Assembly (NCBI GenBank): GCA_018500065.2
Contig: JAHBAO020000337.1
Location: 1 to 12,066 of the forward strand
DNA length: 12,066 nt
Direction: 5' to 3'
DNA from: Octadecabacter sp.
GTDB taxonomy: Bacteria > Pseudomonadota > Alphaproteobacteria > Rhodobacterales > Rhodobacteraceae
Position 1 is the stretch's first letter. The number at the start of each line of letters is the position of its first letter. A model generated the notes under the pieces. It had not been told where the DNA came from. It did no database searches and saw only the letters and a list, made by a program, of their open reading frames with translations. A program made the position numbers and the translations under genes. Shown piece after piece: positions 1 to 6,664 of this stretch.

Positions 1-1
1 A

Positions 2-493
2 GATTATGTGCGCGACAGTCGTTCCAACCTTGCCGCGACGATCACGACGCACCACCTGATCATCAACCGCAACCACATCCTCGCCGGAGGGATCAAACCG
101 CACTACTATTGCCTGCCCGTTGCCAAGCGCGAAAAGCACCGCATCGCTTTGGTTCAAGCCGCAATTTCAGGCGACAAGCGCTTCTTTCTTGGCACAGATT
201 CTGCCCCACACACAGACGCCAACAAGCTGCTGCCGTGTGGCTGTGCGGGCTGCTTTACCGCCATTAATACACTGTCCTGCCTCGCGGAAGTCTTTGATGT
301 GGCTGGAAAAATGGACAAGCTGGAAAATTTCACATCCCTCGCGGGCCCGCGCTATTACGGCTTAGAGCCGAACAGCGACACTGTGACGTTGATCAAAGGT
401 GATCCCGTCACCTATCCATCCCACGTCGACACAGCAGACGGCCCCGTCACCGTGTTCAACCCCGGTTTCCCGCTGCACTGGCGTGTAGAATAA
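2..493 (+). CDS. pyrC: Dihydroorotase, C-terminal part (5' end outside window)
   Basis: Dihydroorotase closes carbamoyl-aspartate to dihydroorotate, the third step of pyrimidine synthesis, in the cytoplasm. The reading frame is open from base 2, so the N-terminal part, about 160 residues by comparison with the 348-residue E. coli enzyme, lies upstream. Visible signatures are those of the PyrC (type II, homodimeric) class. They include ATITTHHLIINRN, whose second His corresponds to zinc ligand His177 of E. coli, then GGIKPHYYCLPVAKR, then FFLGTDSAPH, with the catalytic Asp and substrate-binding His. A CGCAGCF segment and GPRYYGLEPN near the C-terminus also fit. The N-terminal zinc-ligand HxH and the carboxylated Lys are outside the window. 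The next gene, pyrE, acts two steps later in the same pathway, 54 bases downstream. No defect is seen in the visible part. Confidence 0.96.
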   Translation, partial: DYVRDSRSNLAATITTHHLIINRNHILAGGIKPHYYCLPVAKREKHRIALVQAAISGDKRFFLGTDSAPHTDANKLLPCGCAGCFTAINTLSCLAEVFDVAGKMDKLENFTSLAGPRYYGLEPNSDTVTLIKGDPVTYPSHVDTADGPVTVFNPGFPLHWRVE

Positions 494-501
494 GAGAATA
501 G

Positions 502-523
502 ATGCCTCCGGCGGAGGTATTTT
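502..523 (+). terminator. Hairpin with T-rich tail between pyrC and pyrE
   Basis: CCTCC (505-509) and GGAGG (513-517) pair around a GGC loop. The stem can be lengthened by a G-T wobble, T-A and A-T on the outside, giving about 8 base pairs, followed by TTT. This looks like a short intrinsic terminator or attenuator. From memory, near-identical CCTCCGGCGG...TATTT elements recur between genes in Rhodobacterales genomes, so it may be a dispersed palindromic element rather than a pyrimidine-specific signal. The run after it (GAACAAAAGAAGAGA) also serves as the purine-rich ribosome-binding region of pyrE. Whether it stops transcription is not shown by sequence alone. Confidence 0.55.
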
Positions 524-547
524 AGAACAAAAGAAGAGATAGCTAAG

Positions 548-1222
548 ATGATCCCGACGTCCTTTCCTGACAAAGCCGAAATTGCCCGCCTGACCGCACG
601 AATGCTAATCGAAATTGGCGCGATTGATTTCAACTCCGCCGAACCGTTCACCCATTCCAACGGCAAAAAGGCCCCCACCTATGTGGATTGCCGCAAGCTG
701 ATTTCATTTCCACGCATCCGCAGCACGTTGATGGACTTTCTCGCTGTCACAACCATGCGCGAATGTGGCTTTGAGGCATTTGACAACATCGCGGGCGGCG
801 AAACCGCGGGCATCCCGTTTGGCGCATTGATGGCCGAACGCCTCGCCTTGCCGATGACATATGTGCGCAAAAAACCAAAGGGTTACGGGCGCAATGCACG
901 CATTGAGGGTGTGATGACCGAAGGCCAGCGCGTGCTGTTGGTCGAAGACCTGACAACCGATGGCGGCTCAAAATTGTCGTTCGTAGATGCGATCCGTGAA
1001 ACCGGCGCGACATGTAACGCAACGGCTGTGATTTTCTTTTACGGCATCTTTGAAGGCGTCGAACAAACCCTTGCCGACCACGGTGTGCAATTGCTGCACC
1101 TGTGCACATGGTGGGACGTGTTGGAGGAAGCCAAGTCTTCCGAATCCTTTGATGCGGCAACGCTAGGTGAAGTTGAAGCTTACCTGCGCGATCCGGCTGC
1201 GTGGTCAGCGGCACATTCATAA
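548..1222 (+). CDS. pyrE: Orotate phosphoribosyltransferase
   Basis: PyrE joins orotate to PRPP to give orotidine 5'-phosphate, the fifth step of UMP synthesis. The 224-residue product is typical of the longer alphaproteobacterial form. The PRPP-binding motif is RVLLVEDLTTDGGS, around residues 128-141, with the acidic pair written E-D. The flexible catalytic loop is the basic stretch YVRKKPKGYGRNARIEG, around 105-121. The substrate side is supported by SNGKKAPTYVDCRK (37-50) and IAGGETAGIPFGALMAE (81-97). The ATG at 548 is preceded by a purine-rich AAGAAGAGA about 8-16 bases upstream, so the start is well supported. It follows pyrC by 54 bases in the same direction. The hairpin between them may reduce or regulate readthrough. 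The family call is confident; no key residue looks missing. Confidence 0.96.
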   Translation: MIPTSFPDKAEIARLTARMLIEIGAIDFNSAEPFTHSNGKKAPTYVDCRKLISFPRIRSTLMDFLAVTTMRECGFEAFDNIAGGETAGIPFGALMAERLALPMTYVRKKPKGYGRNARIEGVMTEGQRVLLVEDLTTDGGSKLSFVDAIRETGATCNATAVIFFYGIFEGVEQTLADHGVQLLHLCTWWDVLEEAKSSESFDAATLGEVEAYLRDPAAWSAAHS

Positions 1223-1324
1223 TTCTTGAAAAAGAACTAACTGCTAAATTCAGCCGAATGACACCACATCTTGCGGTCTGCGCTTTGCGCGGGCTGCATT
1301 TTGTGGCACTATCCCAATCAAATC

Positions 1325-1345
1325 CTATCCACAGCTTTATACAGT
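1325..1345 (+). promoter_or_regulatory. Two DnaA-box-like sequences upstream of dnaB
   Basis: CTATCCACA at 1325-1333 differs at one position from the DnaA box TTATCCACA. TTATACAGT at 1337-1345 matches TTATNCACA at seven of nine positions. Both are in the same orientation and their starts are 12 bases apart, close to one helical turn. They lie about 70-90 bases before the dnaB start. DnaA acts as a transcription factor for replication genes in several bacteria, so control of dnaB is conceivable. The second box is weak and chance is not excluded. Confidence 0.3.
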
Positions 1346-1374
1346 TTGCGCTATTGGCCTGCACTTTGTATGAC
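1346..1374 (+). promoter_or_regulatory. Possible sigma-70-type promoter for dnaB
   Basis: TTGCGC (1346-1351) and TATGAC (1369-1374) are separated by 17 bases and end about 38 bases before the dnaB start. The -10 matches four of six consensus positions and the -35 only three, so the call is tentative. The DnaA-like sequences abut the -35 element. The rest of the 1223-1411 spacer holds no gene that I can support. Confidence 0.25.
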
Positions 1375-1411
1375 ACCCAAGCGGTGGGACGCGGGTTTAG
1401 GGGACAGATAA

Positions 1412-2899
1412 ATGAACGAGATTTCGACATTTAATGCGACAGGCACGTTAGAAGCCAACGTCGATTCCGCCCCCCATTCAATCGAGGCCGAACAACAGCT
1501 TCTGGGTGCGATCCTAACCAACAACGACATCTTTGACCGTGTGTCCGCGATCGTTGGCCCAGACCATTTTTACGACCCCGTTCATGCCCGCATTTTTGAA
1601 ACCGCTGCCGCACGTATCGCCAAGAACAACCTCGCCTCCCCTGTCACGCTCAAAGCGTTTCTTGAGGACGACGAAGGCCTGAAAGAACTCGGCGGGCCAG
1701 CCTACCTTGCACGTCTCGCGGGTGCTGCGATTTCTGCCTTTGCCGCGCGTGACTACGCCCAAATGATCTATGATCTGGCGGTGCGCCGTGAACTGATCAC
1801 TGTTGGGCGCGATATTGCCGCCAAAGCGGGCAAAGTTGACGTTGATAGCGAACCCAAAGAGCAGATCGTCGAAGCGGAACAAGCGCTGTATAAGCTGGCC
1901 GAGCAAGGCAGCACCGAGGGCGGTTTTCAGTCTTTCCTTAAGGCCGTCACGGATGCGGTAAACGTCGCCAACTCCGCGTATCAGCGCGATGGCGGTTTGG
2001 CCGGGGTTGCGACGGACCTTATTGATTTGGACAATAAACTCGGGGGGTTACACAAGTCTGACCTTCTGATCCTTGCGGGTCGCCCGTCAATGGGGAAGAC
2101 ATCGCTGGCCACCAACATCGCCTATAATGTCGCCAAGGCCTACAAGAAGGGCAAATTGGCGGATGGGTCTGAGGGGTCGGTTGATGGCGGCGTCGTCGGG
2201 TTCTTTTCACTTGAGATGTCGGCCGAGCAGTTGGCGGGTCGTATCCTTGCCGAAGCGTCTGAAATTTCATCCCACAAGATCCGCCAAGGCGACATGACCG
2301 AAAGCGAATTCCGCCGCTTCGTGGATGCCGCCAAGCAACTGGAAGCCTGCCCGCTCTATATTGACGACACAGCCGCCATTCCGATCAGCCAACTGTCCGC
2401 CCGTGCGCGCCGCCTAAAACGAACGCATGGTTTGGACTTGCTGATTGTGGACTATCTTCAGCTGGTGCGCGGCACGTCGGAAAACCGTGTGCAGGAAATC
2501 GGTGAGATTTCGATGGGCCTGAAAGCCATCGCCAAAGAGCTGCAAATCCCTGTGATCGCGCTGTCCCAGCTGTCGCGTCAGGTTGAGAACCGCGAAGATA
2601 AACGCCCACAACTCAGTGACTTGCGCGAATCCGGTTCGATTGAGCAAGACGCCGATGTGGTGATGTTCGTGTACCGTGGCGAATACTATACCGAACGTGA
2701 AAAGCCAGAAGACAGCAACATGGAAGCGATGGCCGGTTGGGTCGCCAAGATGGAAGAATTGCACGGTAAGGCCGAAGTCATTATCGGCAAGCAACGTCAC
2801 GGCCCGATTGGCACAGTTGAGCTGTCGTTCACGCCGGAATTCACCCGCTTTGGCAACCTCGTGAAACCGTGGCAGCAGAACGGTGATCAGGAATTCTAA
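1412..2899 (+). CDS. dnaB: Replicative DNA helicase DnaB
   Basis: DnaB is the hexameric 5'-3' helicase that unwinds DNA at the replication fork and recruits primase. The 495-residue product has the full family layout. The N-terminal domain begins at PHSIEAEQQLLGAIL (21-35), followed by a linker around residues 155-195. The C-terminal RecA-like motor carries Walker A GRPSMGKT (223-230), FFSLEMS (264-270), Walker B LLIVDYLQL (343-351), ALSQLSRQVENR (383-394), DLRESGSIEQDAD (403-415) and KQRHGPIGTV (460-469). A Gly/Lys/Asp-rich stretch at about 242-260, between the P-loop helix and the next strand, is longer than in E. coli DnaB; as I recall it is usual in alphaproteobacteria. The ATG at 1412 follows AGGGGA by 7 bases. 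No intein is present. alr follows 42 bases later, the same neighbour as in E. coli. Confidence 0.97.
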   Translation: MNEISTFNATGTLEANVDSAPHSIEAEQQLLGAILTNNDIFDRVSAIVGPDHFYDPVHARIFETAAARIAKNNLASPVTLKAFLEDDEGLKELGGPAYLARLAGAAISAFAARDYAQMIYDLAVRRELITVGRDIAAKAGKVDVDSEPKEQIVEAEQALYKLAEQGSTEGGFQSFLKAVTDAVNVANSAYQRDGGLAGVATDLIDLDNKLGGLHKSDLLILAGRPSMGKTSLATNIAYNVAKAYKKGKLADGSEGSVDGGVVGFFSLEMSAEQLAGRILAEASEISSHKIRQGDMTESEFRRFVDAAKQLEACPLYIDDTAAIPISQLSARARRLKRTHGLDLLIVDYLQLVRGTSENRVQEIGEISMGLKAIAKELQIPVIALSQLSRQVENREDKRPQLSDLRESGSIEQDADVVMFVYRGEYYTEREKPEDSNMEAMAGWVAKMEELHGKAEVIIGKQRHGPIGTVELSFTPEFTRFGNLVKPWQQNGDQEF

Positions 2900-2941
2900 A
2901 CCCCACTTGCCCCCCTCCGCGCGGGCTGGCATGAACACCCC

Positions 2942-3979
2942 ATGAGCACAGGTTTTTTAACAGTTGATTTAGATGCGCTGACCGATAATTGGCGCTCCCT
3001 CGATGCCATGACAAACGCCGAAACATGCGCAGTTGTCAAAGCTGACGGGTATGGTTTGGGCGTCGCAAAAGTAGGCCGCGCATTGATCAAGGCGGGCGTG
3101 AAACGATTTTTTGTCGCCGTGGCGAGGGAAGGCGCAGAGTTGCGCCAAGCCGTTGGTCCCAATGTGGAAATCTTTGTTTTTGCGGGTCACATGCGCGGCG
3201 ACACGGACATGATTGGCGACATGATGTTGACCCCGCTGGTCAATACCGTTGGCCAGTTGACCCGCCACCTTGAGGCCCTGCCTGAACACCCGTTCGGCGT
3301 GCAGCTTGATACAGGTATGAACCGCCTTGGGCTTGAGATTGGCGAATGGGCGAGCGTGGCGGAGATCGCGCTGTCGCAGAATTGCCGGTTGGTGATGTCC
3401 CACCTTGCTTGCGCGGACGAGCCCGAACACGCGATGAACCGCCAACAGCTTGAGCAATTTCACCTGATGACCGATGGCATTGACGTGCCGCGTTCACTGG
3501 CAGCGACGGGTGGCATTTTGCTTGGCCCAGAGTACCATTTTGACATGACGCGCCCTGGTGTTGGTTTGTACGGTGGCGCGCCCTTCGCGGACGCGCAACC
3601 AGTGGCCTATCTGGACCTTCCGGTGATCCAAGTACGCGACGTCGAAATCGACGAAACCGTTGGGTATGGCAATGCTTGGACGGCAAAACGACCTTCAAAA
3701 ATCGCAACCGTTTCAGGCGGTTATGCCGACGGATTGATCCGGGCATTGTCTGGCGGTGCGAACCTGTGGCATGGCGATCAAGCGGTGCCGCTGGTGGGCC
3801 GCGTTTCGATGGATTTGATCACGGCAGATGTGACCGACTTGCCCGAACTTCCCGGCGTTTTGTCCGTCTTGAACCAGGATCAAACCGTGGACGCATTGGC
3901 GCAGCGTGCGGGAACGATCGGTTATGAAATTCTCACATCCCTTGGGCCACGCTATCAACGCCGGTACGCCGGCGTATGA
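2942..3979 (+). CDS. alr: Alanine racemase (PLP-dependent)
   Basis: Alr interconverts L- and D-alanine and supplies D-Ala for peptidoglycan. The 345-residue product has the expected fold order. An N-terminal PLP barrel carries the Schiff-base lysine in VVKADGYGLG (Lys33). It continues with QLDTGMNRLG (121-130), MSHLACADEPEH (152-163) and the phosphate/PLP region DMTRPGVGLYGG (201-212). A C-terminal beta domain follows, with the catalytic tyrosine in ETVGYGNAW (Tyr242), SGGYADGL (258-265) and RVSMDLITADVTD (287-299). Its length is slightly below the usual 355-375 residues. The ATG at 2942 has no good Shine-Dalgarno sequence; an ATG at 2931 is out because it stops after a few codons. The TGA overlaps the start of the MlaE-type permease gene (ATGA), so the two are probably co-translated. 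The call is firm. Confidence 0.94.
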   Translation: MSTGFLTVDLDALTDNWRSLDAMTNAETCAVVKADGYGLGVAKVGRALIKAGVKRFFVAVAREGAELRQAVGPNVEIFVFAGHMRGDTDMIGDMMLTPLVNTVGQLTRHLEALPEHPFGVQLDTGMNRLGLEIGEWASVAEIALSQNCRLVMSHLACADEPEHAMNRQQLEQFHLMTDGIDVPRSLAATGGILLGPEYHFDMTRPGVGLYGGAPFADAQPVAYLDLPVIQVRDVEIDETVGYGNAWTAKRPSKIATVSGGYADGLIRALSGGANLWHGDQAVPLVGRVSMDLITADVTDLPELPGVLSVLNQDQTVDALAQRAGTIGYEILTSLGPRYQRRYAGV

Positions 3980-4752
3980 GCGCACTATTGGCTTCAATTG
4001 GCGCGGCGGTTTTGGGGTTTTTGGCCGCGATTGGCCGTTTGGCATTGTTTACAGGGCAAACCGTCAGCCATTTGGTGCGCCCTCCGTTTTACGGGCGTGA
4101 ATTCGGCAATGCGCTGCTACAAATCGGTTATTTTTCGCTCCCTGTCGTGGGCCTGACCGCCTTCTTCACGGGCGGCGCATTGGCGTTACAAATCTATTCC
4201 GGCGGCGCGCGCTTCTCAGCCGAAGCCGTGGTGCCGCAAATCGTCGCCATTGGCATGGTGCGTGAACTTGGCCCTGTTTTGGTTGGTTTGATGATTGCCG
4301 CGCGTGTGACGTCTTCTATCGCCGCTGAAATCGCGACGATGAAAGTCACCGAGCAGATTGATGCGTTGGTTACGCTGTCCACGCACCCGATGAAGTACCT
4401 CACCCTGCCCCGTGTTCTGGCGGCGACTTTGGTAATGCCGTTGCTGGTGGGCGTTGGCGACATCATTGGTATTTATGGCGGTTACATCGTCGGCACCGAG
4501 CGCCTTGGCTTTAATGCCGCGGCCTACCTGCAAAACACTGCCGACTTCCTTGAACCGCTCGATATCATCTCGAGCCTCGTCAAAGGTGCGGTCTTTGGCT
4601 TCATTGCTGCGCTGATGGGCTGTTATTACGGCATGAATTCCGACCGCGGCGCGATGGGCGTGGGACGGGCCACAAAGTCTAGTGTGGTGGCCGCCGCCAT
4701 CCTGATCCTCGCGGCAAACTTCCTACTGACGGAGGCATTTTTCTCCGCATGA
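3976..4752 (+). CDS. mlaE: MlaE-family ABC transporter permease
   Basis: MlaE-type permeases form the inner-membrane core of MCE transporters, which move phospholipids or other lipids between the inner and outer membranes. The 258-residue product shows the family signatures VAIGMVRELGPVLVGLMIAAR (about 91-110) and EIATMKVTEQIDAL (118-131), the coupling region that meets the ATPase. There are hydrophobic segments at about 5-25, 50-75, 86-113, 145-172, 196-218 and 234-255. The ATG overlaps the alr stop and no separate ribosome site is evident, so translation is likely coupled. It overlaps the ATPase gene downstream in the same way. No MlaD, MlaC or MlaB gene is adjacent, so the symbol marks the family rather than a proven Mla pathway role. 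The substrate is not determined by the sequence. Confidence 0.88.
   Translation: MSALLASIGAAVLGFLAAIGRLALFTGQTVSHLVRPPFYGREFGNALLQIGYFSLPVVGLTAFFTGGALALQIYSGGARFSAEAVVPQIVAIGMVRELGPVLVGLMIAARVTSSIAAEIATMKVTEQIDALVTLSTHPMKYLTLPRVLAATLVMPLLVGVGDIIGIYGGYIVGTERLGFNAAAYLQNTADFLEPLDIISSLVKGAVFGFIAALMGCYYGMNSDRGAMGVGRATKSSVVAAAILILAANFLLTEAFFSA
4730..4747 (+). promoter_or_regulatory. Hairpin covering the mlaF ribosome-binding site
   Basis: CGGAG (4730-4734) and CTCCG (4743-4747) can pair around an 8-base loop just before the ATG at 4749. The only Shine-Dalgarno-like sequence, GGAGG (4731-4735), lies inside this stem, and its 13-base spacing is longer than usual. Ribosomes finishing mlaE would open the hairpin, which fits translational coupling across the ATGA overlap. 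The stem is short and may be fortuitous. Confidence 0.3.
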
Positions 4753-5495
4753 TTGAGCTTACAGACGTCCACAAATCATTTGGCACCAATCACGTCCTGC
4801 GCGGCGTGAACCTGTCTGTCCCCAAGGGCGAAAGCATGGTTGTGATCGGTGGGTCGGGTACTGGAAAATCCATTCTTATCAAGTCGATACTTGGCCTAGT
4901 TATTCCAGAAACCGGCACAATCACCTTGGACGGCAGGGACGTGCACAAAGGTGACCGCGATGCGTTTCTGGCACGCTTCGGGATGCTGTTTCAGGGGGCT
5001 GCCTTGTTTGACAGCCTTCCCGTTTGGCAAAACGTAGCGTTCAGGCTTTTGCGTGGCTCGCTCAAGAAACCAAAGGAAGAAGCCCGCGAGATCGCAATTG
5101 AAAAACTACGCCGCGTTGGACTGACGGCGGACGTGGCCGACCGCCTTCCGGCTGAGCTGTCGGGTGGCATGCAAAAGCGTGTCGGCCTTGCCCGCGCGAT
5201 TGCCGCCGAGCCCGAGATCATCTTTTTCGACGAACCAACCACGGGCCTTGATCCGATCATGGCAGGTGTCATCAATGATCTGATCCGCGAGATCGTGACT
5301 GAAATGGGCGCGACGGCCATTACCATCACCCACGACATGACGTCCGTGCGCGCAATCGCCGATAAAATCGCAATGCTGCACGCCGGTAAAATTCGCTGGA
5401 CCGGACCGGTTTCCGATATGGACACCTCGGATGATCCGTATGTTGACCAGTTCATTCATGGCCGCGCCGAAGGCCCGATTGAGGCCGTGCGCTAA
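4749..5495 (+). CDS. mlaF: MlaF-family ABC transporter ATPase
   Basis: This is the cytoplasmic ATPase that powers the MlaE-type permease encoded just upstream. All ABC motifs are intact in the 248 residues: Walker A GGSGTGKS (34-41), Q-loop FQGAALFDSL (81-90), signature LSGGMQKRVGLARA (137-150), Walker B IIFFDEPTTGLDP (157-169) and switch His195 in TITHDM. The FQGAALFDSLPVWQNVAF segment and the LSGGMQKR form of the signature are typical of the MlaF/Ttg2A group. The gene begins inside the last codons of the permease gene (ATGA), so the two subunits are probably made in a fixed ratio. The C-terminal tail GRAEGPIEAV extends past the nucleotide-binding domain. Nothing seems missing. The lipid substrate and MCE partner cannot be read from this window. 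Confidence 0.9.
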   Translation: MIELTDVHKSFGTNHVLRGVNLSVPKGESMVVIGGSGTGKSILIKSILGLVIPETGTITLDGRDVHKGDRDAFLARFGMLFQGAALFDSLPVWQNVAFRLLRGSLKKPKEEAREIAIEKLRRVGLTADVADRLPAELSGGMQKRVGLARAIAAEPEIIFFDEPTTGLDPIMAGVINDLIREIVTEMGATAITITHDMTSVRAIADKIAMLHAGKIRWTGPVSDMDTSDDPYVDQFIHGRAEGPIEAVR

Positions 5496-5510
5496 CAAAC
5501 AGGGATTACG

Positions 5511-5741
5511 ATGCTAGTTTGGGATTATCTCAGCTTAGCAGTCGTACTTGCCTTGGGTATTTTAAACGACCTCGGTTGGGCGCGTGGCAAACGCCGGGCG
5601 CGTCGCAGCCGAAAAACGAATCGCAGTTTCGTCGCGTGGGCAGCCAATTCAGCTAAGTACAGTGTCTGGCGCTGTATATGTGGCATTAGCGCAACTGCCC
5701 CCACATCATCGTGGCGAACAACAGTGCACGCTGTCTTGTAA
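5511..5741 (+). CDS. Doubtful small ORF, possible remnant of a membrane protein
   Basis: I do not recognise this 76-residue product. In favour of translation, AGGGA (5501-5505) sits 5 bases before the ATG, 15 bases after the mlaF stop. The first 25 residues also look like a real N-terminus: a hydrophobic stretch YLSLAVVLALGIL followed by a basic WARGKRRARRSRK. Against it, the second half is compositionally odd (SVWRCICGISATAPTSSW) and matches no fold I know. A second frame opens from 5584 to 5856 over the same DNA, which would fit a frameshifted or decaying gene. It may be a genuine single-helix protein, a remnant, or noise. A GCGCT/AGCGC inverted repeat (5669-5673 with 5688-5692) lies inside it. 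Confidence 0.3.
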   Translation: MLVWDYLSLAVVLALGILNDLGWARGKRRARRSRKTNRSFVAWAANSAKYSVWRCICGISATAPTSSWRTTVHAVL

Positions 5742-5902
5742 ATTTCGTGCTATTCTCGCGACAATACGCACACTCAGCTGTTATTGTTTCTGTTTTCCCG
5801 ACCTTGCCGCACTTTTGCCAAATTTCCTCTTGGGTCCTCGGCAACTTCCCGCCTAAGATAGGGTTAACATTTTGTAATGACATCACAGCCTGGGGGGTGA
5901 TT
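5742..5902. other. Non-coding leader before the coiled-coil membrane protein gene
   Basis: With the doubtful ORF above, 5496-5902 is the longest stretch without a firm gene. This part is pyrimidine-rich and lower in GC than its surroundings, with no gene that I can support on either strand. A weak sigma-70-like pair, TTGGGT (5830-5835) and TAAGAT (5854-5859), has an 18-base spacer. GTTAAC (5863-5868) followed by TTTTGTAAT partly resembles a CtrA site (TTAA-N7-TTAA) but matches only one half. The leader ends in a G6 tract (5892-5897) suited to ribosome binding for the GTG at 5903. Confidence 0.35.
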
Positions 5903-6661
5903 GTGTCGGGTAAGTCTTTGGTGGCGAGTGGCCACCGTGTTTTGCATTCTATTTCAATGTTTCTGATCCTTGTTATCGGGCTCGCGTCGCTGGCGTACAC
6001 AGTTGCTTGCGTCTTTGGTTTTGCCCCTTGGCTAACGTTCACCGCGACCTTCGGCGATATTTTTGTACCGCTTGCGGGCATGTACACGCAGATTGTCGTG
6101 ACCGTCATTCTTGCCTCGCTGTTCTTCTTTATGCCCAGCGCGGGGCGCATCATGTCGCTTGAGCGTTCACACCGGAATTTCAAACTCAGCATGCAAGACG
6201 TCGCGCGGGCCTATCACCTCTGTCACACCGCTGACCGTGCGGGCGTTTTCACGATGTCGTCCGAATTTGACGCGGTCCGTGAGCGCCTTGCGTATTTGCG
6301 CGATCACCCTGATCTGGACAGCCTTGAACCGTCGGTTCTAGAAGTCGCAGCCCAAATGTCCCAACAGTCCCGCGAGTTGTCCGACATCTACAACGACGAG
6401 AAAGTTGCCCGTGCCAAGACATTCCTGCGCCAGCGTCAGGAAGAAGCAGAGCGCCAGCAGACGCTTATCGTTGAAGCCCATCACAACCTTCGCGACATTC
6501 GCAAATGGTCCCAGCAGGTCGAGCTTGAAGAAAGCGTTGTGGCGTCCCAACTGTCCCAGCTTGAAGAACAGCTTGAGGCAACGTTGCCGTCCTTTGGGTA
6601 CACCCTTGGCAAAGAAAGCGCCGAGATCGTAAAGCTATCGCAAAAGCCAGCCGCTGAATAA
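5903..6661 (+). CDS. Membrane-anchored coiled-coil protein, function unknown
   Basis: The 252-residue product has two hydrophobic segments at about 16-40 and 57-80, then a soluble region. That region starts SLERSHRNFKLSMQDVARAYH and includes FDAVRERLAYLRDHPDLDSLEPSVLE. A long charged helix, about 145-230 and rich in Gln, Glu and Arg, reads as a coiled coil. From memory it resembles a Rhodobacterales-restricted family often labelled 'DNA repair protein'; nothing visible supports a nuclease or DNA-binding role, so I treat that label as unreliable. The frame is open back to about 5711, but the upstream part is cysteine- and phenylalanine-rich and unlike protein. The GTG at 5903 follows a GGGGGG tract by 5 bases, and coding character begins there; GTG 5897 and ATG 5957 are alternatives. 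The stop lies 3 bases before the start of the broken small gene. Confidence 0.75.
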   Translation: MSGKSLVASGHRVLHSISMFLILVIGLASLAYTVACVFGFAPWLTFTATFGDIFVPLAGMYTQIVVTVILASLFFFMPSAGRIMSLERSHRNFKLSMQDVARAYHLCHTADRAGVFTMSSEFDAVRERLAYLRDHPDLDSLEPSVLEVAAQMSQQSRELSDIYNDEKVARAKTFLRQRQEEAERQQTLIVEAHHNLRDIRKWSQQVELEESVVASQLSQLEEQLEATLPSFGYTLGKESAEIVKLSQKPAAE

Positions 6662-6664
6662 CAC

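Noticed and set aside
747..1430. Long open frame on the minus strand across pyrE and the dnaB upstream region
   Set aside because: The product is Arg-, Cys- and Pro-rich with no motif and lies opposite pyrE, which has full family signatures.
2078..2102. Possible intein at the DnaB P-loop, a common insertion point
   Set aside because: The P-loop reads straight through GRPSMGKT and the protein has normal length.
2414..2938. Minus-strand open frame opposite the C-terminal part of dnaB
   Set aside because: It is antisense to conserved helicase motifs, with no recognisable domain or ribosome site of its own.
5863..5876. CtrA site upstream of the coiled-coil gene
   Set aside because: Only one TTAA half is present; the second half reads TAAT and the spacing is not convincing.
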